A stretch of 64,000 nt of DNA from positions 3,731,501 to 3,795,500 of the forward strand of contig NZ_CP085173.1 in assembly GCF_020616555.1 (NCBI RefSeq). The letters are read 5' to 3'. The DNA is from Streptomyces longhuiensis (GTDB taxonomy: Bacteria; Actinomycetota; Actinomycetes; Streptomycetales; Streptomycetaceae). How positions within the stretch are numbered: position 1 is the stretch's first letter; each line of letters starts with the position of its first letter. The position numbers were made by a program, and so were the translations under genes. Positions 37,998-45,955 of the stretch are shown in pieces. A model generated the notes under the pieces. It was given only the letters and a program-made list of their open reading frames with translations, searched no databases and was not told the DNA's origin.

Positions 37998-38046
37998 CCC
38001 GTAAATACGGGTAGTTGAAAGCCGCACCTATGCGGCGGAGTATCCC
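37998..38046. promoter_or_regulatory. Palindromic elements upstream of the two-component genes
   Basis: CCCGT/ACGGG around AAAT (37998-38011), GCCGCA/TGCGGC around CCTA (38021-38036) and GGAGTATCCC (38037-38046). The last decamer recurs in the large palindrome before the UbiA gene. Candidate response-regulator or autoregulatory sites; the middle hairpin could also end MerR-gene transcription. Confidence 0.4.
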
Positions 38047-38055
38047 GGTTGTCGC

Positions 38056-38085
38056 TTGACACCCCGTCGCGGCACGAGGCATGCT
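38056..38085 (+). promoter_or_regulatory. Candidate vegetative promoter of the two-component genes
   Basis: TTGACA at 38056-38061, 18-base spacer, CATGCT at 38080-38085; start codon GTG lies at 38171. Confidence 0.4.
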
Positions 38086-38170
38086 CAATCCGATCTTCGA
38101 ACCGTCTTCCCTCTTGACAACGTAGTCCGGACCTGGAAGCGGCGACGGGTATCGACGGGGGGAAGGAAAC

Positions 38171-39307
38171 GTGCACGACGCATCGCCGCAGGAAATCCGG
38201 GGGGAGACTCCGGATCCTGAAGGCGCGACGCTCGCTGCGGAATTACAGGCACTGGAAGCGGAACTGCTCGACGCCTATCGGCGCGCTCTGCTCGAGCAGA
38301 ACAATCCGCTCGGCAAGGATCAGGAAGCCTGGACGTCCTGCCGCGAGCAGGCCCAGCACATTCTCGGGGAATGCGCGCACGCCTTGCGGTACGGCACCGA
38401 AGCGCCGCTCAATCCCCAGCTCATGAAGAAGACCCGGCGCCTCGGCGGCGCCCGGATCTCACAGGGAATTCCGCCGGTCTACTCGGTCCGCGCGGGATCC
38501 ATGTTCTTCCAGATCACCATGGAGTTCCTGGGACGGATCTTCGCGGACCGGCCCGGCTCCGAGCATTACCTGATGAAGGTGCCGCCCATTCTGCAGTCCG
38601 CGATCACGCGGCGCCTCGAGGAAGGGTCCAGCGGATACGACCTCTTCCTGCTCGACATCGTGCGTGACGCCGCGCAGCAGGGCCGGCACGGCATGGCGCG
38701 CGAGATCCACGACCGGATCGGCAGCACCGCCAGTCTCGCCCTGCGCCAGCTCGAGCTCTACGAACTCACGCAGCACGCCGCCTCGTCGGACGCCCGGCTC
38801 GGCAGCCTCAAGCAGGCGATCCTGGAGACGCTCTACACCACCCGGGACATCGTCACCGAGCTGCGCACCAGGTCGGACACCTGCCGCTCGCTCCAGCTGG
38901 CCCTGTCCGCGTTCGTCAGCGCCATGGCGATCGACGAACCCGTGGTGGAGATCCACGTCGACGATCCGGACGACCTGCTGCCCCGCGGCGTCAGCGACGA
39001 CCTGTTCATCATGCTCCGCGAGTGCCTGCGCAACGCGCTGGCCCACGCATCGGCCTCCCGCGTCACCATCGACGTGAAGGTCGACGCGCGTCACGTCCAG
39101 GCGTCCGTGCGCGACGACGGCATCGGCTTCGTACCGGGGCAGCGGGAGGGGAACGGGCTCGCGTCGCTGACCGAGCGGGCCCAGCTCCTGGCCGGCCGGC
39201 TCACCATCAACAGCGCCCCCGGGCACGGCACGGCCATCGAGCTGTCCGTCCCCCTGGACGAGGAGGAACATGCAGACGACGGACGAGGGACGGCACGGCA
39301 CGGCTGA
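38171..39307 (+). CDS. Cytoplasmic sensor histidine kinase (NarL-partner type), TTA-containing
   Basis: 378 residues, no TM segment. Residues 1-165 form an uncharacterised helical sensor region. The dimerisation box is REIHDRIGSTASLALRQL with His180, then the ATP-binding domain with N-box RECLRNALAHASA, G1 DDGIGF and a GHGTAIEL end. HisKA_3-type kinases phosphorylate LuxR-class regulators like the one encoded next. GTG 38171 is preceded by GGAAGGAAAC. Leucine codon 25 is TTA (38243-38245), read only by the bldA tRNA in Streptomyces, which would tie synthesis to development. Overlaps the next gene by 38 bases. Confidence 0.9.
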   Translation: MHDASPQEIRGETPDPEGATLAAELQALEAELLDAYRRALLEQNNPLGKDQEAWTSCREQAQHILGECAHALRYGTEAPLNPQLMKKTRRLGGARISQGIPPVYSVRAGSMFFQITMEFLGRIFADRPGSEHYLMKVPPILQSAITRRLEEGSSGYDLFLLDIVRDAAQQGRHGMAREIHDRIGSTASLALRQLELYELTQHAASSDARLGSLKQAILETLYTTRDIVTELRTRSDTCRSLQLALSAFVSAMAIDEPVVEIHVDDPDDLLPRGVSDDLFIMLRECLRNALAHASASRVTIDVKVDARHVQASVRDDGIGFVPGQREGNGLASLTERAQLLAGRLTINSAPGHGTAIELSVPLDEEEHADDGRGTARHG

Positions 39308-39974
39308 GCCGATCCGCATCATCGCCGTCGACGACCACTCCCTGCTGCGCACCGCCCTGTGCCAGCTGCTCGACGCGGAGGACGACCTGCGGGTCGTGGC
39401 GGACGTCGACACCTCGCAGGGCCTGGGCGACCTGGTGGAGCGCACCGGCGCGCAGGTCGTGCTGCTCGACGTGGAGATGCCCGATCACCACGCGCCCAGC
39501 GTCGTCAGCGAGTTGACGGGGCGCTTCCCGGAACTGCACGTGCTGATGCTGACGATGTACAACGACGCGCAGCTGGTGCAGGAGCTGCTCGCCCGCGGCG
39601 CGCGCGGCTATCTGCACAAGAGCGTTCCGCGCGAGTCGCTCCTGTCGGCGATCCGGAATACGGCGGCGCGCGATCCGCATGTGACGATCGCCGTGCCCCG
39701 CAGCGGAATTCCAGAATCCGGATTCAGTGAGCCGCAGCAGACCCTTTCTCCCAGGGAACGGGAAGTGCTCACACAGGCGGCCGCCGCTCTGAGCAATCGT
39801 CAGATCGCCACCCGGCTGCGGATTACCGAAGGCACCGTGAAGCGACATCTGCGCAACATCTTCGAGAAACTCCACGCCGTATCGCGTATCGATGCCGTTA
39901 ACAAAGCGGTGGACGCGCAACTGATCAGAAGACCGCAGGGTCCTGGACGTGACGCGAAATCGCCCCACCCCTAG
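39270..39974 (+). CDS. LuxR/NarL-type response regulator
   Basis: 234 residues. Receiver domain about 15-130 with acidic pocket D21/D22, phospho-acceptor D67 (VVLLDVEMPD), T in LMLTMYND and K in YLHKS. C-terminal LuxR helix-turn-helix LSPREREVLTQAAAALSNRQIATRLRITEG (about 160-190) followed by VKRHLRNIFEKL. ATG 39270 with GAGGAGGAA upstream lies inside the kinase gene, so the pair is translationally coupled. Probably activates nearby genes; a good site lies directly downstream at 39986-40017. Confidence 0.93.
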   Translation: MQTTDEGRHGTAEPIRIIAVDDHSLLRTALCQLLDAEDDLRVVADVDTSQGLGDLVERTGAQVVLLDVEMPDHHAPSVVSELTGRFPELHVLMLTMYNDAQLVQELLARGARGYLHKSVPRESLLSAIRNTAARDPHVTIAVPRSGIPESGFSEPQQTLSPREREVLTQAAAALSNRQIATRLRITEGTVKRHLRNIFEKLHAVSRIDAVNKAVDAQLIRRPQGPGRDAKSPHP

Positions 39975-39985
39975 GAAGGTTGAGT

Positions 39986-40017
39986 CACGGGGATACATCT
40001 TAGGGAGTATCCCCGTG
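39986..40017. promoter_or_regulatory. 11-bp perfect inverted repeat before the UbiA gene
   Basis: CACGGGGATAC (39986-39996) and GTATCCCCGTG (40007-40017) around ATCTTAGGGA. Its centre is about 66 bases upstream of the inferred transcription start, a typical activator position. The right half contains GGAGTATCCC, also present before the kinase gene. It could alternatively act as a terminator of the regulator gene. Confidence 0.6.
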
Positions 40018-40030
40018 GCCCATGGAGAGT

Positions 40031-40060
40031 CTGTCACCTCTCCCTCACTCGGATTAGATT
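40031..40060 (+). promoter_or_regulatory. Candidate promoter giving a near-leaderless ubiA-family mRNA
   Basis: CTGTCA (40031-40036), 18-base spacer, TAGATT (40055-40060). A start about 7 bases downstream falls on the ATG at 40068; there is no RBS before that ATG. Confidence 0.45.
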
Positions 40061-40067
40061 CGCAGGT

Positions 40068-41024
40068 ATGTCGATAGCGACGCCTGCGAAAACCCTGATA
40101 CCCACCACGACTCCGCGATCCGGAAAATCGTCCGGTGTCCTGGGAAAGTTCCGCCTCCTGGCCCTGTGCGCGCAGGAATCCAGATATGCCGTGCAGGTCA
40201 TCTTTCTGCTGCGCTTCCTGGTGGCCGGCACGGCCGGGACCGCTTCTTACCTGTCCCACCTGGCCATTCGGCCGTCACTCGTTCTCGGCGCGGCCGTCTG
40301 GTTCTGTTCCGTCGCATTCACCTATCTCTACAACGGTGTCACGGATATCCACGAGGACCGGGCCAACGGCTCCGTGCGGCCCATCGCGCGAGGCGCCCTG
40401 CCCGTCCGCTTCGCCCGCACCACCGCCCGGGTGCTCGCCGCCCTCGCCCTCACCGGCGGCGCCGTGCTCGGCCCGCTGATGTTCCTGGTCACCGCCGGCA
40501 TGCTGCTGCTCGGATACGCGTACTCCGCGCCCGGCCTCGCCCTCAAGAGCCGCACCCCCGGCACCATCGCCGTCGTCGTGGCCAGCGGCGCCCTCGCCTA
40601 CACCGCGGGCGCCCTGAGCGGCGCCTCGCCCCTGTCCCCCGCGCTGCTCGCCTTCTCGGCCGCCATGTGCCTGTGGATGGGCATGGTCGGCGCGGTGGCC
40701 AAGGACTTCTCCGACGCCGAGGGCGACGCCAAGCACGGCCGCCGCAACTGGACCGTCCTCTGGGGCCGCGCCGTCACCGCGCTGATCGTGTCGCTGAGCG
40801 CCGTGGGGATCGGCGCCGCGCTCCTCGTCTGCGCCGTGGCCACGGCCTCGTACGGGCTGCTCGCGCCCGCCGGTGTGGTCCTGTGCGGGGCGCTCGCGCT
40901 GAGCGCCGCCGCGCTGACCGTCCGCCGCGACGACTCGCGCGCCCGGCGCCGACTGCCGTACCGGATCTTCATGGTCACCCAGTACGCGGCGCATCTCGTC
41001 ACCTTCGCCCAGCCCATCGCATGA
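40068..41024 (+). CDS. UbiA-family membrane prenyltransferase
   Basis: 318 residues with about eight TM helices. Both Mg-diphosphate motifs are present: NGVTDIHEDRANGSVRP (about 93-109, the NDxxD type) and KDFSDAEGDAKHGRRN (about 210-225). UbiA proteins move a prenyl chain from its diphosphate to an acceptor inside the membrane. No ubiquinone or menaquinone genes are nearby; the location beside SARP, PPTase and PKS genes suggests tailoring of the cluster product. Stop overlaps possible starts of the SARP gene. Confidence 0.9.
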   Translation: MSIATPAKTLIPTTTPRSGKSSGVLGKFRLLALCAQESRYAVQVIFLLRFLVAGTAGTASYLSHLAIRPSLVLGAAVWFCSVAFTYLYNGVTDIHEDRANGSVRPIARGALPVRFARTTARVLAALALTGGAVLGPLMFLVTAGMLLLGYAYSAPGLALKSRTPGTIAVVVASGALAYTAGALSGASPLSPALLAFSAAMCLWMGMVGAVAKDFSDAEGDAKHGRRNWTVLWGRAVTALIVSLSAVGIGAALLVCAVATASYGLLAPAGVVLCGALALSAAALTVRRDDSRARRRLPYRIFMVTQYAAHLVTFAQPIA

Positions 41025-41068
41025 GCAGTTCTCGCATGAGCAGTTCCGACAGAAACGGGGGACCCACG

Positions 41069-41893
41069 ATGCGCGACACCCAGGCCCGCTTCCGAATACC
41101 GGGCGTCACGGCCTCAGAACCCGACGGGAGCGTCGGCTTCCGCATCCTCGGCCCACTGGAGGCCGTCGGCGGCGGCGTCACGCACCGGCCGCGCGGGCCC
41201 AAGGTGCGCAAGCTGCTCGCGCTCCTCGCCGTGCGCGCCCACGACATAGTCGAGGTGGACACGCTCGTCGAGGAGCTCTGGGACGGGGCGCCGCCGCCCA
41301 CCGCCGTCAGCACGGTGCGCACGCACATCTACCACCTGCGCCAGGAGCTGGAGCGCGAGCTCGGCGACGGCGCCGTCCGCGACGTCATCTCCACCGAGGC
41401 CACCGGGTACTCGCTCCGCACCGCGCCGGGCCGCCTCGACCTGGAGAACTTCACCCGTCTGTACGGGCAGGGGCGCGCCGAGCTGCGCGCCGGGCGCCGC
41501 GAGAAGGCTCTGGAACGCCTGGACACCGCGCTCGGGCTGTGGCGCGGGCGGACTCTGTCCGATGTCGGGCACGGCCGCGTGCTCGCCGGGCATGCCGCGC
41601 GTATCGAGGAACTGCGCGTGCGCGCCCAGGAGTTGCGCATCGAGGCGGCCATGGGGCTCGGCCGTCACCGCGAGCTCGTGCCCGAGCTGCGCCGTCTGGT
41701 CGCCGTCGACCCGCTCAACGAGTGGCTGCACGCGCGCCTCATCGACGCGCTGCACCGGTGCGGGCGGCGCGGGGACGCGCTGCGGGCCTTTCATGACGTA
41801 CGGGCCGTGCTGGCCGAGGAGCTGGGACTGGAGCCCTCCGAGGACCTGCGCCAGCTTCAGCATCACATCCTGGCGGGTGGGTCTGCGGCGTGA
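41069..41893 (+). CDS. SARP-family (AfsR/DnrI) transcriptional activator
   Basis: 274 residues. An OmpR-like winged DNA-binding domain (about 18-110: FRILGPLEAVG, KVRKLLALLAVRAHDIVEVDTLVEELWDG, TVRTHIYHLRQELE) is followed by the bacterial transcriptional activation domain (about 118-270: LDLENFTRLYGQGR, RLVAVDPLNEWLHARLIDALHRCGRRGDALRAFHDVR). Small SARPs bind direct repeats about two helical turns apart and switch on antibiotic clusters. ATG 41069 follows ACGGGGGA; in-frame ATGs at 41021 and 41036 are possible. A matching repeat pair lies in the PKS promoter region (58539-58572). Confidence 0.92.
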   Translation: MRDTQARFRIPGVTASEPDGSVGFRILGPLEAVGGGVTHRPRGPKVRKLLALLAVRAHDIVEVDTLVEELWDGAPPPTAVSTVRTHIYHLRQELERELGDGAVRDVISTEATGYSLRTAPGRLDLENFTRLYGQGRAELRAGRREKALERLDTALGLWRGRTLSDVGHGRVLAGHAARIEELRVRAQELRIEAAMGLGRHRELVPELRRLVAVDPLNEWLHARLIDALHRCGRRGDALRAFHDVRAVLAEELGLEPSEDLRQLQHHILAGGSAA

Positions 41894-41947
41894 GCGGCGG
41901 CTTTGTCGGTACGGGGAGTGGGGCGGCGAGTCGGTCTGTGGGCGGTT

Positions 41948-42068
41948 CGGCTGGTGGTTCGGTGAGTCTGTCTGTGGGCGGCTTGGTGAGTCGGTCGGTG
42001 AGCGGTTCGGTGAGTGGGGCGGCGAGTCCGTCGGTGGGCGGCTCGGTGAGTCGTTCGGCTGGTGGTTC
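41948..42068. repeat. Degenerate GGTGAGT/GGTCGGT repeat tract
   Basis: Low-complexity tract built from short units such as CGGTGAGT and GGCTGGTGGTTC (the latter at 41949-41960 and 42058-42068). It lies between the SARP stop and the PPTase core and, if translated, gives a Ser/Gly/Val-rich leader. Confidence 0.5.
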
Positions 42069-42072
42069 CGGG

Positions 42073-42735
42073 ATGATTCGCGTCTGGACTGTGTCCATCG
42101 CCTCGGCTGCCTCCGCCGTTCCCCATGAAGAGGCGTACGGCGTTCTCGACCCTTCCGAGCGTGAGCGCTACGCGCGGTTCCGGCGGGGTGGTGACCGGAT
42201 GCGGTATCTGGCCGTCCACCACGTGTACCGGACCGTGCTCGGGCAGGCCCTCGGGGTCGACCCGGCCGACGTGGGCTTCCGCCGGTTCTGTGCGCGCTGC
42301 GGTGACCACGGCCACGGCAAGCCCGTGCCGTTCGCGCCCGACGGGACCACTCTGTCGGCGAGCCTGTCGCACTCCGCGGCGTACGCCCTCATCGCTGTCG
42401 GTGACTCGGCCGAGGTACCCGTCGGCGTCGACATCGAGCGGGTCAGGGCCGACATGGACTGGAGCCGGATCCCCTGCGTCCAGGGCGGCCGCAACACCCA
42501 CGGCTTCGAGCAGTGGACGCGTGCCGAGGCCCTCGTGAAGGCCGCGGGTACGGGCCTGAGCCGGACGCCGCCGCGCTACACCGGGCACGTCTTCGGCACC
42601 TGGCGCGCGGCGCGGGTGCCGGGGTCCGGTCACGAGTGGTTCGTGCGGAGCGTGCGCTCGCCCGACGGCTATGCCGCTTCGGTGGCCGGCGGGCGGGCCG
42701 ATGCCGGGGTGACTGTGGTGCCTTGGCGCCCCTAG
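42073..42735 (+). CDS. 4'-phosphopantetheinyl transferase (Sfp-like)
   Basis: 220 residues. Activates carrier proteins by adding the phosphopantetheine arm. Both diagnostic motifs are seen: VPVGVDIERVR (GxDxE, Mg binding) and WTRAEALVKAAGTGL (WxxxEAxxK type). It presumably primes the ACP at 58170-58460. ATG 42073 begins the conserved fold (MIRVWTVS). The frame is open back to GTG 41890, which overlaps the SARP stop; that would add about 61 residues of Ser/Gly repeats, so the true start is uncertain. Confidence 0.88.
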   Translation: MIRVWTVSIASAASAVPHEEAYGVLDPSERERYARFRRGGDRMRYLAVHHVYRTVLGQALGVDPADVGFRRFCARCGDHGHGKPVPFAPDGTTLSASLSHSAAYALIAVGDSAEVPVGVDIERVRADMDWSRIPCVQGGRNTHGFEQWTRAEALVKAAGTGLSRTPPRYTGHVFGTWRAARVPGSGHEWFVRSVRSPDGYAASVAGGRADAGVTVVPWRP

Positions 42736-42767
42736 GTGGGGGTGTGGGTGAAGGCGTGGGTGTGGGT

Positions 42768-42809
42768 GAGGGGCTGCTCCCGGGTCTGTGGATCTGGGAG
42801 CAGCCCCTC
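42768..42809. terminator. Bidirectional terminator between PPTase and lactonase genes
   Basis: Perfect 14-bp arms GAGGGGCTGCTCCC (42768-42781) and GGGAGCAGCCCCTC (42796-42809) with a 14-base loop, between convergent stops at 42735 and 42833. Confidence 0.8.
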
Positions 42810-42832
42810 CCTCGCTCGTGTTGCGGTACGCC

Positions 42833-44026
42833 CTATGCGAGAAGTACGCAACTGGGGCTCGCCACTTGGAGCGGCGGGGCCGCCGGGGCGAGGCGGCCCG
42901 TGGCCGGGTCCAGCCGGAACGCGCTGACCGACTGGCCCGCCTGGTTCGCCGTGTAGACGAACCGGTCCGACGCGTCGAGTGCCACGTCCCTGGGCCAGCG
43001 GGTCCCCGGGGCCTTCGCCGTGACCGGCTGCGACGCGAGGAGCGTGAGCGTGCGGCCCGCGTTCTCCACGCGGAACGACTCGACCGTGTCGAGGCCCCGG
43101 TCCGCGGTCACCAAGGTGCCGCCGTCTCGCGTGAGGTGGACGGCGGACGGGGCGTTACGTGGGTTGATGCCGGGCGGGGCCACGGAGGCGTGCGAGACCG
43201 GCGTGAGCCGGCCCGTGGGCGCGTCGTACGCGTGGACGGTCACGGAGTGGCCCAGTTCGTTGGTGACGTAGGCCAGCTTGCCGGCGGGGTGGAAGACGAG
43301 GTGACGTGGGCCGATGCCTCGGCCGACCTGGGTCCTGTGGGCCAGCTCGAGGCGGCCTGCGCGGGTGTCGAAGTCGTAGACGTAGATGTGGTCGTTGCCC
43401 TTGTCGGGGACGAGGACGCGGCGGCCCGCGGGGTCGAAGGCGATCATGTGCGGGTGGGGGCCGCGCTGTTCCTGCGGGTGCGGGCCGTGGCCGTGGTGGC
43501 GAAGCACCTGGACGGCATCGCCGAGGGAGCCGTCGGGGTGCACCGGCAGGACCGCGAGGTGGCCCGAGTCGTAGTTCACGGTGAGCAGGAAGCGGCCGTC
43601 GGGGTGGACGGCCAGGTGAACGGGGGCCGCGCCGTGGCTGGAGCGCGGCGGGCCGTGGGGGTGCAGCCTGTCGCCGTCGATGCGGTACGCGTGGAGCGAG
43701 CCGGTGGCTCCGCCGGGGCGTTGACTCACGGCGTACAGGTGGCGGTGGTTCGGGGCGAGAGTGAGGTAGGAGGGGTTCACGATGTCCCGCTGCCAGCCGG
43801 TGAGTTCGAGCTGTCCGTCCGCGCCGACCCGGGCGATGCCTATGCCGGGGAGGCCCGGCAGGCCGTACTCGCCGAGCGTGAACCCGCCGATGTACGCGCG
43901 CCTGGCGCGGGGGCGTGGGGCGTCACCCGCTACGGCTGTGGCCCCGGTCCAGGCCAGCGCGGCGACGACTCCGGCCGCGGATGCTGCGAGCAGCCTGCGG
44001 CGGTTTGGGTGGTGCGTCGCGTTCAT
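42833..44026 (-). CDS. Secreted lactonase-family beta-propeller protein
   Basis: 397 residues. A twin-arginine signal (NRRRLLAASAAGVVAALAW) ends near residue 34. The rest is the seven-bladed propeller of the YbhE/6-phosphogluconolactonase (muconate-lactonising) family, with repeats such as PSYLTLAPNHRHLYAVS, APVHLAVHPDGRFLLTVNY and GPRHLVFHPAGKLAYVTNE. The family hydrolyses lactones or is structural; secretion makes a role in central metabolism unlikely. ATG 44026 follows GGAGAG by 7 bases. Confidence 0.85.
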   Translation of the reverse strand: MNATHHPNRRRLLAASAAGVVAALAWTGATAVAGDAPRPRARRAYIGGFTLGEYGLPGLPGIGIARVGADGQLELTGWQRDIVNPSYLTLAPNHRHLYAVSQRPGGATGSLHAYRIDGDRLHPHGPPRSSHGAAPVHLAVHPDGRFLLTVNYDSGHLAVLPVHPDGSLGDAVQVLRHHGHGPHPQEQRGPHPHMIAFDPAGRRVLVPDKGNDHIYVYDFDTRAGRLELAHRTQVGRGIGPRHLVFHPAGKLAYVTNELGHSVTVHAYDAPTGRLTPVSHASVAPPGINPRNAPSAVHLTRDGGTLVTADRGLDTVESFRVENAGRTLTLLASQPVTAKAPGTRWPRDVALDASDRFVYTANQAGQSVSAFRLDPATGRLAPAAPPLQVASPSCVLLA

Positions 44027-44449
44027 GGTTCGGCTCTCCGTTGTCGTGGAAAATGGTCGGGGCAGCGTCATGGGAGACGAGTGGTGGGGTTCGGGCTTCG
44101 GCTTCGCTGGCTGTGCCGGCTGTCGTCGGCCGTTGCGTTTTCGGGTGCGGGGCCGCGGGGGCATGTACGTGCTCGCTGTTCTACGGGTGCACGTCAGCTA
44201 GTTGATTGCCCGTACGTGGTGCTGGTGGCTCCGCGCGCACATGCCCCCACGTCCCCTCCCGTCTCGTCGGCGCCTCACGGCCGGTGGAACTCGCTGCCTG
44301 CCTGCCTTCCAGGTCGTGTCTCGTGCGCCGTCGGGCGTTCGGTGGGGCTGCCCCTTCGCCGTCGCCGGGCCTTGTCTCGTACGCGGCTCATCGGCCGTGG
44401 GGCTCCGTGGGCCCTCTCGTGGTGGGCGGCCGGACGGTGCGCCCGCGCG
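44027..44449. other. Intergenic region, no gene supported
   Basis: 423 bases between the lactonase start and the stop of the repeat-rich membrane protein, both on the minus strand. It should carry the lactonase promoter. Open frames here lack coding-type codon use. Confidence 0.5.
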
Positions 44450-45955
44450 TCAGATCTTGGCTCCGAGTACCAGCCCGGGGGCCAGCAGGATCGCGAAACC
44501 CGCCGCCGCCAGGGCCACGAGGATCTGCCAGGTCGCGCGCAGGTCGCGGAACCGGGGTGCCCGGCGGGCCGCCGCCAGCACGGCGATCGCCGCCGCCCAG
44601 GCGGGAAGGGCCAGGCGCAGTGTGACCTCGCCGGTGAAGAGGAGGCCGGCGCGCGGGCTGATGCACTCCGACGGCGTGCACAGGGACGTGTGGGCCGGGC
44701 TGCTCCACGCCGTTCCGGCGGCCAGGACGAGCAGGGGCGCCACGGCCACCAGGGCCGTTACCCAGACGTATGGAGTGAGTCCCGTACGGCCGTCCGCGCG
44801 CCGTCGGGTGACGGCCAGCGCCGCCAGTGCCGGGGCCCAGCCCGCGAGTACGCCGAACAGGCCCGCGTGCGAGGCCTCGGCCAGCGCGGCCCAGGTGGTG
44901 TCGGGGCCTACGGGCAGCCGTAGCAGGGCCAGGAGTCCGGTGGCCGCTGCCAGTGCGGCGGCGGTGTGCGCCCACGTACGGGCGAAGGAGGGCGCGCCCG
45001 CCCAGGCCACGAACACGCCTGCCAGGGCTATGAGTACGACCGGCGGTCCCGCCGTCACTCCCCACGCCAGGGGGAAGCCGGGCAGGCCGTCGCCCAGGGG
45101 CGCGGACCAGGTTCCCCAGTCCCCGAAGAGCGCGGCGAGCACCGCGGTCACGCCGGCCGCGATCATTCCGGCGAGCGCCAGCCGGCCGTCCCGGATAGCG
45201 TTCGCGCGTGCGGCCCGCTCGTCCCCCGCTGACGCGTCTCGATCATCCCCGGCAAGCGCATCTCGATCATCCCGGCCGTCCCGGATAGCACTCCCGCCTG
45301 CGGCCCGGCCGTCCCGGCTAGCGCTGGCGCGTGCAGCCCGGTCGTCCCGGCTGGCGTTCACGCGCGCGGCCCGCTCGTCCCCCGCTGACGCGTCTCGATC
45401 ATCCCCGGCAAGCGCATCTCGATCATCCCGGCCGTCCCGGATAGCACTCCCGCCTGCGGCCCGGCCGTCCCGGCTAGCGCTGGCGCGTGCAGCCCGGTCG
45501 TCCCGGCTGGCCTTCACGCGCGCGGCCCGCTCGTCCCCCGCTGACGCGTCTCGATCATCCCCGGCAAGCGCATCTCGGTCATCCCGGTCGTCCCGGTCCT
45601 CCCCCGCCGGCGCGTCCCGGTCGTCCCTGGCGGCGGCGGGGTCCGTCTGTTCATCGGTGCGGAGGCCTGTCCGTGCATCGGGGGCGGGGCCGGGCTCCTC
45701 ATCGGTGAGGGGGCCAGCCTGCTCGTTGGTGAGAGGGCCTGGCTGCTCATGAGTGAGGGGGCCCGGCTCGCCATCCGTTCGGAGGGGCGCCACGCCCCGG
45801 GTTGCCGTCGACGGGGGAGTGACGGGGCCGGGGCGCGGCGCGTGTGAAGGGACGGCCGGACCGGGGTTGCCGGCCGTCCCGGTTCGGGGGGCGGGCGGGG
45901 TGGGCGCCTCCGTGCTGGGTGCCTCTCCCGCCCGCCCTGCGGAGGGCAACGTCAC
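44450..45955 (-). CDS. Repeat-containing membrane protein coupled to the MmpL gene
   Basis: 501 residues. A proline/threonine-rich N-terminus (1-105) is followed by a highly charged Asp/Arg/Ala tract (about 105-255) built from a 52-residue repeat (RDDRDALAGDDRDASAGDE and following). About seven TM helices fill the last 240 residues. No known family recognised. GTG 45955 overlaps the MmpL stop (GTGA), showing that it is translated with the transporter. The charged repeat should be cytoplasmic or unfolded; it may be an accessory or regulatory partner of the exporter. The function is unknown. Confidence 0.72.
   Translation of the reverse strand: MTLPSAGRAGEAPSTEAPTPPAPRTGTAGNPGPAVPSHAPRPGPVTPPSTATRGVAPLRTDGEPGPLTHEQPGPLTNEQAGPLTDEEPGPAPDARTGLRTDEQTDPAAARDDRDAPAGEDRDDRDDRDALAGDDRDASAGDERAARVKASRDDRAARASASRDGRAAGGSAIRDGRDDRDALAGDDRDASAGDERAARVNASRDDRAARASASRDGRAAGGSAIRDGRDDRDALAGDDRDASAGDERAARANAIRDGRLALAGMIAAGVTAVLAALFGDWGTWSAPLGDGLPGFPLAWGVTAGPPVVLIALAGVFVAWAGAPSFARTWAHTAAALAAATGLLALLRLPVGPDTTWAALAEASHAGLFGVLAGWAPALAALAVTRRRADGRTGLTPYVWVTALVAVAPLLVLAAGTAWSSPAHTSLCTPSECISPRAGLLFTGEVTLRLALPAWAAAIAVLAAARRAPRFRDLRATWQILVALAAAGFAILLAPGLVLGAKI
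45211..45590. repeat. 156-bp in-frame tandem repeat, about 2.4 copies
   Basis: Near-identical units begin at 45211, 45367 and (partial) 45523, period 156 bases (52 codons). The shared core includes CGGCCCGCTCGTCCCCCGCT and TCTCGATCATCCCCGGCAAG. Near-perfect identity points to recent expansion. Confidence 0.9.

Noticed and set aside
45211..45590. CRISPR array
   Set aside because: The period is 156 bp with no short conserved repeat/unique spacer pattern and it lies in a coding frame; no cas genes.
44202..45752. 516-residue plus-strand ORF across the 156-bp repeats
   Set aside because: Repeats of a multiple of three keep several frames open. The minus-strand frame has TM helices and a GTGA overlap with the MmpL gene, so it is the real one.
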